NCBI RefSeq assembly: GCF_004364435.1
Contig: NZ_SOCT01000001.1
Location: forward strand, 62,001-126,000
Length of the DNA: 64,000 bases
Direction: 5' to 3'
Origin: Pseudomonas sp. LP_7_YM
GTDB lineage: Bacteria; Pseudomonadota; Gammaproteobacteria; Pseudomonadales; Pseudomonadaceae
Position numbers and translations under genes: made by a program
In this document: piece by piece, positions 17,575 through 26,136 of the stretch
How the letters are laid out: every line of letters starts with the position of its first letter
Numbering within the stretch: the first letter of the stretch is position 1
Notes under the pieces: model-generated
Seen by the model: the letters and a program-made list of their open reading frames with translations, nothing else
The model's database searches: none
What the model was told of the DNA's origin: nothing

Positions 17575-17610
17575 CGCCTGATCGGCTTGCCAGCGATCAG
17601 GCGTTTTTTT
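17575..17610 (+). terminator. Rho-independent terminator
   Basis: Perfect 10-bp stem CGCCTGATCG / CGATCAGGCG, 9-base loop and seven T residues, 27 bp after the PLDc_N-type gene. Confidence 0.92.
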
Positions 17611-17771
17611 GTCCGCCACAGTGCATTAAGGGTTTTGTAAGAAAATATTAGAGGCGGGTTCAAACAACGTATGCGTCCGGCCAAGTCATCTACCCAATCC
17701 CGACAAGTCAGGACATGGTGTGCACTTAAATTTAGGTGGGCACCAGTTCTAGCCTTTTAAGCGGGTATTTC

Positions 17772-18092
17772 ATGAAGCCGACACGCCGTTCGTATTCCAA
17801 ATCCTTCAAAGCCCAGGTCATTCAAGAGTGCGCCCAGCCCGGAGCCTCGATTGCCAGCGTCGCCCTCAGTCATAGCCTCAACGCAAACCTGGTCCACAAG
17901 TGGATCCGGATGAAAACGCAGAACAGCATGGCGCTTCAACCTGCATTTGTCCCGGTGCCTATGCAATCGGTGGCGCAAGGATCTGCGAATATCAGCGTTG
18001 AAATTCTGCACCCGCACGGCACCGTCAAAGTGAACTGGCCGACTGAAAGTGCTACTGCCTGCGCCGCATTCCTTAAAGAGCTGTTGCGATGA
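17772..18092 (+). CDS. tnpA: IS66 TnpA (OrfA) helix-turn-helix protein
   Basis: A 106-residue protein. MKPTRRSYSKSFKAQVIQEC and SIASVALSHSLNANLVHKWI form the transposase_8-like HTH at residues ~5-50 that binds element ends. The C-terminal part is typical low-complexity IS66 OrfA. The ATG is taken at the conserved start. The stop overlaps the tnpB start. Confidence 0.9.
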   Translation: MKPTRRSYSKSFKAQVIQECAQPGASIASVALSHSLNANLVHKWIRMKTQNSMALQPAFVPVPMQSVAQGSANISVEILHPHGTVKVNWPTESATACAAFLKELLR

Positions 18093-18424
18093 TCCGCATC
18101 GATGCCATCTGGCTCGCCACCGAACCCATGGATATGCGCGCTGGCACTGAAGCCGCGCTGGCCAGGGTGGTCGCGGTGTTCGGTGCGGCGAAGCCGCACT
18201 GCGCCTATCTATTCGCCAATCGCCGCGCCACTCGGATGAAAGTGCTGGTACACGATGGGATTGGCGTCTGGTTGGCGGCACGTCGATTGAACCAGGGAAA
18301 GTTCCACTGGGCAGGCGTTCGACAAGGCAGCGAAGTGCAGTTGGATACCGAGCAGCTCCAGGCCTTGGTACTCGGCCTGCCTTGGCAGCGTGTTGGCGTT
18401 AGCGCTGCAATTACGTTGCTTTAA
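18089..18424 (+). CDS. tnpB: IS66 TnpB (Orf2) accessory protein
   Basis: A 111-residue protein of the IS66 Orf2 family, required for transposition though its activity is unclear. The family block MDMRAGTEAALARVV then MKVLVHDGIGVWLAARRLNQ followed by GKFHW is intact. Translation is probably coupled to tnpA through the ATGA overlap at 18089-18092. Confidence 0.92.
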   Translation: MIRIDAIWLATEPMDMRAGTEAALARVVAVFGAAKPHCAYLFANRRATRMKVLVHDGIGVWLAARRLNQGKFHWAGVRQGSEVQLDTEQLQALVLGLPWQRVGVSAAITLL

Positions 18425-18485
18425 AAACCGTAATTAATGGCTCGGTTTGCTGTAGAGGATGGCGTGCTTTGGTAAAATCCGCGCC

Positions 18486-20090
18486 ATGACTCCCTCGCCC
18501 GATCTCGCTCAAATGACCCCCGACCAACTGCGTGCATTCGCTGCGCAATTGCTGTCCCAAGTCGAGACCATGGGTCATACGGTTGAGACCATGAGCAAGA
18601 CGGTTGAAACGATGGGCAAGAAGATCAATCGGGATCAAACACTGATCGAAAAGCTGACCCACGAGATCGCACAGCTCAAGCGTTTGAAGTTTGCCAAGCG
18701 CAGCGAGCAAATGAACCCTGAGCAGGCGAGCCTGCTGGATGACCTGATCGATACCGATATCGCAGCGATTGAGGCCGAGCTTCACGCCTTACAAATAGCG
18801 CCCGTTGCGACCGAGAAAAAGCAAAAACCCAAGCGCACGGCCTTACCGACGGAGTTTCCACGCACGTTTATCCATCACGAACCGGACAACACCCACTGCC
18901 CATGCGGCTGCGCCCTCAAGCGCATCGGTGAAGATGTCAGCGAGAAACTGGACTACACGCCGGGCTTGTTTACCGTCGAGCGCCATATTCGTGGCAAGTG
19001 GGTGTGCGATGACTGCGAAACACTGATCCAGGCGCCGGTACCTGCGCAAGTTATCGACAAGGGCATCCCGACTGCCGGGTTGCTTGCCCACGTTATGGTC
19101 GCGAAGTTTGCTGATCATCTGCCGCTTTACCGTCAGGAATCGATTTTCGGTCGAGCAGGCTTGGCGATTCCCCGTTCGACACTGGCTCAGTGGGTTGGCA
19201 TGACAGGCGTACAGTTGCAGCCCCTGGTCGATGCCCTGCGTGACGTGGTGATCGGACAACAGGTCGTGCACGCGGACGAAACACCGGTACAAATGCTCGC
19301 TCCGGGCTCGAAGAAAACCCACCGTTCTTATGTTTGGGCGTACGCCACCAGCCAGTTCTGCGAAACAGCTGCTGTTGTCTACGACTTCAGCCCGAGCCGC
19401 GCTGGTGAGCATGCTCGTAACTTCCTGCACGGCTGGAAAGGCAAGCTGGTCTGCGACGATTTTGGCGGTTACAAGGCGAGTTTCGAACTCGGCGTGACCG
19501 AAATCGGCTGCATGGCCCATGCCAGGCGCAAATTCTTCGAATTGCACGCCACCAACAAGAGCATGCTCGCCGAGCAAGCCCTACGCTACATCCAGTTGCT
19601 TTACGAAATCGAAAGTGAAGTGCGCGACCTGGAGCCGGATTTACGGTGCCGAATACGGCAAGAAAAAGCCGTGCCGGTGATGACTAGGTTGCATGGGTGG
19701 ATGATCGCCCAGCGTGCTGCTGTGCCCGAAGGTTCGGCTATCAGTAGGGCACTCGATTACAGCTTGAAACGCTGGGCAGCGCTGTCGCGCTACCTTGATG
19801 ACGGCGCCGTTCCCATTGACAACAACTGGGCCGAGAACCAGATTCGACCGTGGGCTCTTGGGCGTAAGAACTGGCTCTTCGCCGGATCGCTGCGCAGCGG
19901 AAAACGGGCTGCGGCGATCATGAGTTTGATCGAGTCAGCGCGGCTGAATGGTCATGATCCGTACGCCTATCTAAAAGATGTGCTCACGCGCCTGCCGACG
20001 CAGCGGTTAAGTGAAATCGAGCAACTGCTACCGCACAAGTGGGTATCCGCCTACCCACGCGAAAGTATGTTAGTCACAGAGAGGCCCTGA
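18486..20090 (+). CDS. tnpC: IS66 TnpC transposase
   Basis: A 534-residue transposase. An N-terminal leucine-zipper-like coiled coil contains heptad-like repeats around ETMGHTVETMSKTVETMGKK. A zinc-finger segment CPCGCALKRIG and VCDDCETLIQAP follows (residues ~135-185). The DDE core shows HADETPVQML, VCDDFGGYKASFE and the Glu of NNWAENQIRPWALGRKNW. The C-terminal tail SAYPRESMLVTERP is longer than many family members and may read into flanking DNA. Start ATG is 61 bp after tnpB. Confidence 0.93.
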   Translation: MTPSPDLAQMTPDQLRAFAAQLLSQVETMGHTVETMSKTVETMGKKINRDQTLIEKLTHEIAQLKRLKFAKRSEQMNPEQASLLDDLIDTDIAAIEAELHALQIAPVATEKKQKPKRTALPTEFPRTFIHHEPDNTHCPCGCALKRIGEDVSEKLDYTPGLFTVERHIRGKWVCDDCETLIQAPVPAQVIDKGIPTAGLLAHVMVAKFADHLPLYRQESIFGRAGLAIPRSTLAQWVGMTGVQLQPLVDALRDVVIGQQVVHADETPVQMLAPGSKKTHRSYVWAYATSQFCETAAVVYDFSPSRAGEHARNFLHGWKGKLVCDDFGGYKASFELGVTEIGCMAHARRKFFELHATNKSMLAEQALRYIQLLYEIESEVRDLEPDLRCRIRQEKAVPVMTRLHGWMIAQRAAVPEGSAISRALDYSLKRWAALSRYLDDGAVPIDNNWAENQIRPWALGRKNWLFAGSLRSGKRAAAIMSLIESARLNGHDPYAYLKDVLTRLPTQRLSEIEQLLPHKWVSAYPRESMLVTERP

Positions 20091-20505
20091 GCAAATGAAC
20101 CGCCGAAAGCTGTTTTTCTGCTTCGCCAGCGGTAAGAGGTCTTTCACAGTATTCTCGACTTAGAAAAACAATTGCGTCATTACCGTCAGGATTGTCGGAA
20201 TAACCGGGATGTTTTGATATCTCTGCGAGCAGGTCTTCGGAGACTGGAGCGACATGAAAATGTGCGCTGAAACCAGGAGAAAATCCCAATTTGTAGAACA
20301 TTACTTTGTAGGGGGAATACACCTTTGCCAGCAGACGCTCCGAGGTTTTCATCACCAAACCGAGAGATGACATTGCTTCGTCGCTCAAATCGCTGAGACC
20401 TGAAGCAGTCTCTTCAGATGAAATTATCAAATACCCGTCGTAACGTGAGTCTCGCCGATGAGTCACTATCCAGTGAGTGTTGCTGAAAACTCTTAGCTCG
20501 TCCAT
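20074..20505 (-). CDS. HIT-family protein
   Basis: A 143-residue member of the histidine-triad superfamily (nucleotidyl hydrolases/transferases). The motif is AHFHVAPVSEDL; with only two of the usual three alternating His (H-F-H-V-A), it resembles Ap4A-hydrolase-like branches. RRDSRYDGYLIISSEETA forms the N-terminal strands. The last residues, AVHLLRASL, are encoded where the IS66 element ends, so the C-terminus may be altered by the insertion. G+C is lower than in flanking genes, suggesting acquired DNA. Confidence 0.75.
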   Translation of the reverse strand: MDELRVFSNTHWIVTHRRDSRYDGYLIISSEETASGLSDLSDEAMSSLGLVMKTSERLLAKVYSPYKVMFYKLGFSPGFSAHFHVAPVSEDLLAEISKHPGYSDNPDGNDAIVFLSREYCERPLTAGEAEKQLSAVHLLRASL

Positions 20506-20873
20506 GTAGCTCCTGCTAAACGACGTGTTTGTGTGAATGTTAGGCCGACTGGTACAACCTACATTTCTTGCCCGAAGATATGCAACCCTTTATCGCAGCG
20601 CCCCAAAGTCATCTGGTCAAGACGGGTTTGCCATACGCTTACCAAACAACGGAATTTTCACTGCTTTTTCGGGAAAATCCGCATCGTTTCAGGCTTGCCT
20701 TCAGGGCAGGCTTCGCATCATCAGTCCGGGTGCTCATGAAGAATGAGCCGCCTTGGTGGTAAACACCCGGCGATCACGTAATATTTGCCACCCGCGCCCG
20801 CACTGTCGTTTCGACGTGAGCGGTCGCACACGCTTTTCGAACTTAACCCTGAATCCAACGGACTCCACAACAC
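20506..20873. other. Intergenic region, no gene seen
   Basis: About 370 bp between the divergent HIT and LTA-synthase-like genes. Open frames here overlap each other in several phases and none has a ribosome site, so I take them as chance. Promoters for both genes should be here, but no clear boxes are seen. Confidence 0.4.
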
Positions 20874-22943
20874 ATGGCCAAACCGGACGCCCCGGCGCGC
20901 GCGCCGCAACCCACCGTCAAATCGCATCTGGCGTATACGCTGCTGAGCGGACTGGCACTGATGGTTCTGTACACCCTGCTGCGCGTGGCGCTGCTGGTTT
21001 ACAACCGTGAAGGGATCGGCGCGACGCCGGCCTCAACGTTCATCGAGGCATTGGGCAACGGTCTGCGTTTTGACTTGCGCCTGGTGGTGTACATCCTGAT
21101 TCCGTTGCTGCTGGCATTGTTTAGCGCCCGGTTGATGGCCGCTCGCGGCGTATTTCGGGTCTGGTTGACGTTGGTCGCCAGCCTGACCACGTTCTTCGGT
21201 CTGATGGAAATGGATTTCTACCGGGAATTTCACCAGCGCCTGAACGGCCTGGTCTTCCAGTACGTCAAGGAAGATCCGAAAACCGTATTGAGCATGATCT
21301 GGTACGGCTACCCTGTAGTGCGTTACCTGCTGGCGTGGGCACTGCTTACCTGGGTGCTGAGTCTGGTCTTCAAGGGTATCGATCGTTTGACCCGTCCCCG
21401 TGGCGGTTTCAACGTCGGCAGTGCCAGCAATCGTGCCATCGCGCCCTGGTACACCCGTATCGCTGTGTTCGTGCTGTGTCTGGCGGTGGCAGTCATTGCT
21501 GCGCGTGGCACCTTGCGTCAGGGCCCGCCGCTGCGTTGGGGTGATGCGTACACCACTGAATCAAACTTTGCCAATACCCTGGGCCTCAATGGCACGTTGA
21601 CGCTCATCGCTGCTGCCAAGAGCCGGCTGTCCGAAGACCGTGACAACATCTGGAAGGCCACCCTGCCGCAGCCCGAAGCGCAGCAGACCGTGCGTGACAT
21701 GCTGTTGACTGCCAACGAAAAGCTGGTTGATCCGACTACCGCAGCCGTGCGCCGCGAGTTCACGCCGCCTGAGAGCAACACCCTGCCGATCAAAAACGTC
21801 GTCGTGATCCTGATGGAGAGCTTCGCCGGTCACTCGGTCGGCGCGCTGGGCGATGAGTCAAACATCACCCCGTACTTCGACAAGCTGTCGGAAGAGGGCC
21901 TGTTGTTCGACCACTTCTTCTCCAACGGCACGCACACCCATCAGGGTATGTTCGCCACCATGGCCTGCTTCCCGAACCTGCCCGGTTTCGAATACCTGAT
22001 GCAGACCCCAGAGGGCAGCCATAAGCTGTCCGGCCTGCCGCAGTTGTTGAGTGCGCGCAAGTACGACGACGTGTATGTCTATAACGGCGACTTCGCCTGG
22101 GACAACCAGTCCGGTTTCTTCAGCAACCAGGGCATGACCAATTTCATCGGCCGTAACGACTTCGTTAACCCGGTATTCTCCGACCCGACCTGGGGTGTCT
22201 CCGACCAGGACATGTTCGACCGCGGCGCCCAAGAACTCAAAGCCCGGGAAGGCAAGGGCAAGCCGTTCTATGCCTTGCTCCAGACCTTGTCCAACCACAC
22301 GCCGTACGCGCTGCCGGCCAATCTTCCGGTAGAACGCGTAACCGGCCACGGCACGCTGGACGAGCACCTGACGGCGATGCGCTATTCCGACTGGGCATTG
22401 GGCCAGTTCTTCGAAAAGGCCAAGAAGGAGCCGTATTACAAGGACACACTGTTCGTGGTGGTCGGTGACCACGGCTTCGGTAACAACGAGCAAATCACGG
22501 AAATGGACCTGGGCCGTTTCAACGTGCCGATGCTGATGATTGCGCCTGGCCTGCAGGATAAGTTCGGCAAACGCAGCAGTATCGTCGGCACGCAGATCGA
22601 CATCGTGCCGACCATCATGGGGCGTCTGGGCGGTGACACCGTGCATCAGTGCTGGGGTCGCGACTTGCTGAACCTGCCCGCGGGAGACTTGGGCTTTGGC
22701 GTGATCAAGCCTTCGGGCAGCGAACAGACCGTTGCACTGGTCACCGGCAATCGCATCCTGATCGAGCCAAAGGAGATGGAGCCTAAGGTCTACAGCTACG
22801 AGCTGGGCACCAAACCCCACGCTGAAGTTATGCCGAACGCTGCGGACACAGCCCAATTGCGCAAGAAGCTCGACAGCTTCCTGCAAACCGCAACCAAGAG
22901 CCTTTTGGACAATACTGCGGGAGTCAAGGACGCCAAGCCGTAA
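20874..22943 (+). CDS. LTA synthase-family sulfatase-like membrane enzyme
   Basis: A 689-residue inner-membrane protein. About five N-terminal helices (residues ~20-210) precede a large periplasmic alkaline-phosphatase-fold domain. Metal and nucleophile features: VVILMESFAGHSVGALGDES (Glu~315), the catalytic Thr~353 in FFSNGTHTHQGMFAT, and VVVGDHGFGNNEQ near the C-terminus. Relatives transfer glycerol-phosphate in Gram-positives; in Gram-negatives they act as phosphoglycerol or phosphoethanolamine transferases on envelope glycans such as OPGs. Which applies is not shown. The gene stands alone and is followed by a terminator. Confidence 0.88.
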   Translation: MAKPDAPARAPQPTVKSHLAYTLLSGLALMVLYTLLRVALLVYNREGIGATPASTFIEALGNGLRFDLRLVVYILIPLLLALFSARLMAARGVFRVWLTLVASLTTFFGLMEMDFYREFHQRLNGLVFQYVKEDPKTVLSMIWYGYPVVRYLLAWALLTWVLSLVFKGIDRLTRPRGGFNVGSASNRAIAPWYTRIAVFVLCLAVAVIAARGTLRQGPPLRWGDAYTTESNFANTLGLNGTLTLIAAAKSRLSEDRDNIWKATLPQPEAQQTVRDMLLTANEKLVDPTTAAVRREFTPPESNTLPIKNVVVILMESFAGHSVGALGDESNITPYFDKLSEEGLLFDHFFSNGTHTHQGMFATMACFPNLPGFEYLMQTPEGSHKLSGLPQLLSARKYDDVYVYNGDFAWDNQSGFFSNQGMTNFIGRNDFVNPVFSDPTWGVSDQDMFDRGAQELKAREGKGKPFYALLQTLSNHTPYALPANLPVERVTGHGTLDEHLTAMRYSDWALGQFFEKAKKEPYYKDTLFVVVGDHGFGNNEQITEMDLGRFNVPMLMIAPGLQDKFGKRSSIVGTQIDIVPTIMGRLGGDTVHQCWGRDLLNLPAGDLGFGVIKPSGSEQTVALVTGNRILIEPKEMEPKVYSYELGTKPHAEVMPNAADTAQLRKKLDSFLQTATKSLLDNTAGVKDAKP

Positions 22944-23024
22944 GGCGTCCGGTAAATGATAAGAGGCCCTTCGGGGTAATGCCGATCAGTTAAGCCTACC
23001 GCTTGACCTTGGCAGCAAGAAATC

Positions 23025-23058
23025 AAAATCCGATGCTTTTACTGGCATCGGATTTTTT
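23025..23058 (+). terminator. Rho-independent terminator after the LTA-synthase-like gene
   Basis: Perfect 12-bp stem AAAATCCGATGC / GCATCGGATTTT with an 8-base loop and a T-run, 82 bp after the stop. The 22944-23325 gap otherwise holds only this and the next terminator. Confidence 0.9.
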
Positions 23059-23170
23059 TATGCGTCTGGCTCTGGCCCTGGAACTGACCCACAACCACAT
23101 CGGCGTAAGGAGCGCATTTATCCTCGGGCCACCGGGGTCAAATCACCCAAATATCCGATCAGACATAAAA

Positions 23171-23221
23171 ATGCCAGTCAGCTCAACTGACTGGCATCAG
23201 GCCTTCGGGGCCTCTTTTTTT
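23171..23221 (+). terminator. Double hairpin with T-run
   Basis: Hairpin ATGCCAGTCAG-N5-CTGACTGGCAT (23171-23197) is followed at once by AGGCC-TTCGG-GGCCT and eight T residues. The second part is a strong terminator. No gene lies between it and the previous terminator 110 bp upstream, so either a short untranslated RNA ends here or the two act in series. Confidence 0.85.
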
Positions 23222-23325
23222 GCTCGCAAACAACCTTTGCCTCACGACAAAAACGTTGAACGAATGACGAAAAAGCACAGTCCGATTTCGGTAGGCCCGC
23301 GTGTGGCCTGACTGAGGAGACATTG

Positions 23326-23562
23326 ATGAAAGTCTGGACTATTTCGTTTCAGGATAAAGATGGTGTGCAGCAGACCCACAATCTTGAATCCGATCATCGT
23401 CCCAGCGATGAGGAGGCCGCACAGCGCCTGCGTCACGTCTTGTTTCCTGTCACCGAAGACCTTGATCTCAATGATCTGGAAGGCCGGACACAGGAGCCTA
23501 CGGTCAAGACACTCAAGGAACAGAATGCAGTGCAGATTATTTCCATTGTTCAGGCTCCCTGA
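23326..23562 (+). CDS. Small hypothetical protein (78 aa)
   Basis: MKVWTISFQDKDGVQQTHNL behind a GAGGAGACATTG ribosome site. It is a soluble, acidic, probably alpha/beta protein with RPSDEEAAQRLRHVLFPVTE in the middle. No family is recognised. Good ribosome spacing and ordinary codon use support a real gene. Confidence 0.7.
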   Translation: MKVWTISFQDKDGVQQTHNLESDHRPSDEEAAQRLRHVLFPVTEDLDLNDLEGRTQEPTVKTLKEQNAVQIISIVQAP

Positions 23563-23813
23563 AAATCACCTGCGATCACCGCTATTTGCTAATTGGCAAC
23601 GTGCCATTAATGGAGGTAATCTCCAAGCCAAGGCGGTGACGCATCCATCCGAATCCTATTCGCGTAGATGCCTGATTTGTAATAGCAGCACCGACCTTGT
23701 CAGCGACATGCTTGAGTCCCGGGCGGCAGATGACCTGTCGTTTCACTCCTCTGGGCGAGAGGCTGTTTCGGGATAGTTGAAACTCTATCTATCGTTGCAT
23801 AGGAGGACGTTTC

Positions 23814-24152
23814 ATGAGCACGGCCTATCAAGAAGACATCAGCACTTACGTACTGCGCCGCATGAAAGAAGGCGGTTTTGACTTCGCACGTATCCATCCC
23901 ATCGAATTCTACGCAGTCTTCCCGGACGAGGAACGGGCGCGCCAGGCCGCGGGGAAATTTCGCGGTGAATCTCTCAATACCCAAATCAATGCCCGCGAGG
24001 ACGGCGCATGGCACCTGCAACTGAGCAAACTGATGTACGCCACCTACGACGGCATTGGTGACTTCGAACACGATTTCCAATCCGCGATTCTGGGGTTCGA
24101 TGGCGAGGTCGAAGGTTGGGGAGTGAAGCAGGAGATCAAGCGGCTTCATTAA
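23814..24152 (+). CDS. RraB-like ribonuclease E inhibitor family protein
   Basis: A 112-residue acidic cytoplasmic protein. RraB proteins bind RNase E and modulate mRNA decay. The family pattern is visible in EFYAVFPDEERARQAAGKFR, then the W-H-L-Q segment DGAWHLQLSKLMYATYDGI, and the C-terminal GFDGEVEGWGVKQE. The AGGAGGACGTTTC ribosome site is strong. Inhibition of RNase E is inferred from the family only; many pseudomonads carry several diverged members. Confidence 0.8.
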   Translation: MSTAYQEDISTYVLRRMKEGGFDFARIHPIEFYAVFPDEERARQAAGKFRGESLNTQINAREDGAWHLQLSKLMYATYDGIGDFEHDFQSAILGFDGEVEGWGVKQEIKRLH

Positions 24153-24714
24153 TCCTCATGCAACCCGGCGCGGCAGCATCGGATACAGATGTCCTCTCTG
24201 GTATTGCGCGGCTGAGCTTGCGAGGGCGACTTGCTCACCCATGCCCCTTTACGATGATTAAAGCCGAGCATACGAGCATGTATGAGACTTCCCTGAGCGG
24301 ACCCACTTGCACATTGACCTGCTTCGTTCATCAAATTCGCGAATGCTTGAACGCCTGAAATAAAAGACAGGGCAAAAAAAGGCCGCTTCATTTGAGCGGC
24401 CCAAAGGGAATTTCGAGAAGAAGTCCGGTGACACATCAAGTTCGCTCCGAAAGTTTGCAGCGAGATTTCTGTGTCGATGGATCGATTATGTGTGAGTGAG
24501 GGTCAGTCGGGAAATCAACGCTGACTATGCCGTTGATAGATTTAACGATACTCAGCGCTTCTGTATGAAGCGTAGACGAATTGACTGGGTGCTTCCTGCA
24601 CTGCACTGGTGCGAAGCTTCCGGGGTATCTGATTAACCCGTTGATTCTCAAGAGGTATGCCGATGGCACGGGCCTTGCGAAGGTCCTTGCGTCCAGGGTG
24701 ACAAGGAGTACGGC
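24153..24714. other. 560-bp gap; minus-strand terminator, no clear protein gene
   Basis: No reading frame here has both a ribosome site and core-like codon use. The only strong signal is the minus-strand terminator at 24374-24402, which would end a transcript starting within about 24420-24710 on that strand. A small RNA is possible. Confidence 0.4.
24374..24402 (-). terminator. Minus-strand Rho-independent terminator without an obvious gene
   Basis: Read on the minus strand: GGCCGCT-N6-AGCGGCC followed by seven T. The convergent + strand gene (RraB-like) ends 220 bp away, so this does not serve it. Confidence 0.85.
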
Positions 24715-26124
24715 ATGATCCGCACCTTTTATGATGAGATGTACGAGGCGGGAGGGGCTGTGCGCCCGCACTACAGGGGATTCGCCCGCTGGTTGGGCGA
24801 CGCGCCACCTGAGTTGCTGGCTCAGCGTCGGCGTGAGGCCGATCTGCTGTTTCATCGTGCCGGGATCACCTTCACGCTGTACGGTGACGAGCAGGGGACT
24901 GAGCGTCTGATCCCTTTCGATACGATTCCGCGCAGCATCCCGGCCAGTGAGTGGCGCGTGGTCGAGCGTGGCTGCATCCAGCGCGTCAAGGCGCTGAACA
25001 TGTTTCTAGCCGACCTTTATCACGACCAGCGCATCATCAAGGCCGGGATCATCCCTGCCGAGCAGGTGCTGGCCAACGAACAATACCAGTTGGCCATGCA
25101 GGGCCTGACGCTTCATCGGGATCTGTACTCGCACATTTCCGGGGTCGATCTGGTGCGCGACGGCGATGGAACCTATTACGTCCTTGAGGACAATCTTCGC
25201 ACCCCTAGCGGCGTCAGCTACATGCTTGAAGACCGCAAGATGATGATGCGCCTGTTCCCGGAACTGTTCGCTGCGCAACGGATTGCGCCGGTCGACCATT
25301 ACCCGAATCTGTTGCTCGATACCCTGAAATGCTCCAGCCCGCTGGACAACCCCAGCGTCGTGGTACTCACGCCCGGTCGCTTCAACAGTGCATTCTTCGA
25401 ACACGCGTTTCTGGCCAGGGAAATGGGGGTCGAGCTGGTTGAAGGCGCTGATCTGTTCGTGCGCGACGATCGGGTGTTCATGCGCACCACCGATGGCCCC
25501 AAAGCGGTGGATGTGATTTATCGTCGTCTCGATGACGCTTTCCTTGATCCCCTGGCGTTCAACCCCGAATCGATGCTGGGCGTGCCGGGACTTCTCGCAG
25601 CCTATCGCTTGGGTAACGTGGTGCTGGCCAATGCCATTGGTACGGGTGTCGCCGACGACAAATCCGTATATCCGTTTGTGACCGACATGATCCGCTTCTA
25701 CCTCGACGAGGAGCCGATCCTGAAGAACGTACCGACCTGGCAATGCCGCAAGCCAGAGGAGCTGTCTCACGTTCTGGCTAACCTCAGCGATCTGGTGGTC
25801 AAGGAAACCCAAGGCTGCGGCGGCTACGGCATGCTGGTCGGCCCGGCCGCGACTGCGGCTGAAATCGAGACTTTTCGTGCTCGCTTGAAAGCCAAGCCAC
25901 ATGCGTACATCGCTCAGCCCACCTTGTCCCTGTCGACCTGTCCGACCTTCGTCGAGAACGGCATTGCCCCACGGCACATCGACCTGCGCCCGTTCGTTTT
26001 GTCTGGGCGCGAAACCCGCGTGGTTCCCGGCGGCCTGACCCGCGTCGCACTGCGCGAAGGATCGCTGGTGGTCAACTCGTCTCAGGGCGGCGGAACCAAG
26101 GACACCTGGGTGGTCGAGGATTAA
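24715..26124 (+). CDS. Circularly permuted type 2 ATP-grasp protein
   Basis: A 469-residue cytoplasmic protein of the circularly permuted ATP-grasp family (DUF404/DUF407). It begins MIRTFYDEMYEAGGAVRPHY behind CAAGGAGTACGGC. Family blocks include ERGCIQRVKALNMFLADLYH, GVDLVRDGDGTYYVLEDNLR with RTPSGVSYMLEDRKMMMRLF, and near the end the ATP-grasp VKETQGCGGYGMLVGP and HIDLRPFVLSG. Predicted activity is ATP-dependent peptide or amide ligation. It heads a three-gene unit with alpha-E and transglutaminase proteins (12-bp gap, then 4-bp overlap), a conserved set proposed to make and process an unknown peptide. Confidence 0.9.
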   Translation: MIRTFYDEMYEAGGAVRPHYRGFARWLGDAPPELLAQRRREADLLFHRAGITFTLYGDEQGTERLIPFDTIPRSIPASEWRVVERGCIQRVKALNMFLADLYHDQRIIKAGIIPAEQVLANEQYQLAMQGLTLHRDLYSHISGVDLVRDGDGTYYVLEDNLRTPSGVSYMLEDRKMMMRLFPELFAAQRIAPVDHYPNLLLDTLKCSSPLDNPSVVVLTPGRFNSAFFEHAFLAREMGVELVEGADLFVRDDRVFMRTTDGPKAVDVIYRRLDDAFLDPLAFNPESMLGVPGLLAAYRLGNVVLANAIGTGVADDKSVYPFVTDMIRFYLDEEPILKNVPTWQCRKPEELSHVLANLSDLVVKETQGCGGYGMLVGPAATAAEIETFRARLKAKPHAYIAQPTLSLSTCPTFVENGIAPRHIDLRPFVLSGRETRVVPGGLTRVALREGSLVVNSSQGGGTKDTWVVED

Positions 26125-26136
26125 GGATGCCTGCCA

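Larger units (their letters stand above)
17772..20090 (+). mobile_element. IS66-family insertion sequence (coding core; ends not resolved)
   Basis: Three genes in the canonical IS66 order tnpA-tnpB-tnpC, all intact. tnpA and tnpB overlap by ATGA. I could not find convincing terminal inverted repeats or an 8-bp target duplication. The left end should lie between 17611 and 17771 and the right end close to 20045-20095, where tnpC overlaps the 3' end of a HIT gene by 17 bp. The intact reading frames suggest a recent or still active element. Confidence 0.85.

Noticed and set aside
17650..17771. Left terminal inverted repeat of the IS66 element
   Set aside because: Several weak pairings with the right end exist, but none gives a consistent repeat together with an 8-bp target duplication.
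21858..22886. Minus-strand frame of 342 codons
   Set aside because: Antisense to the sulfatase-domain half of the LTA-synthase-like gene; no ribosome site or recognisable domain.
25006..25977. Minus-strand frame of 323 codons
   Set aside because: Antisense shadow of the ATP-grasp gene.
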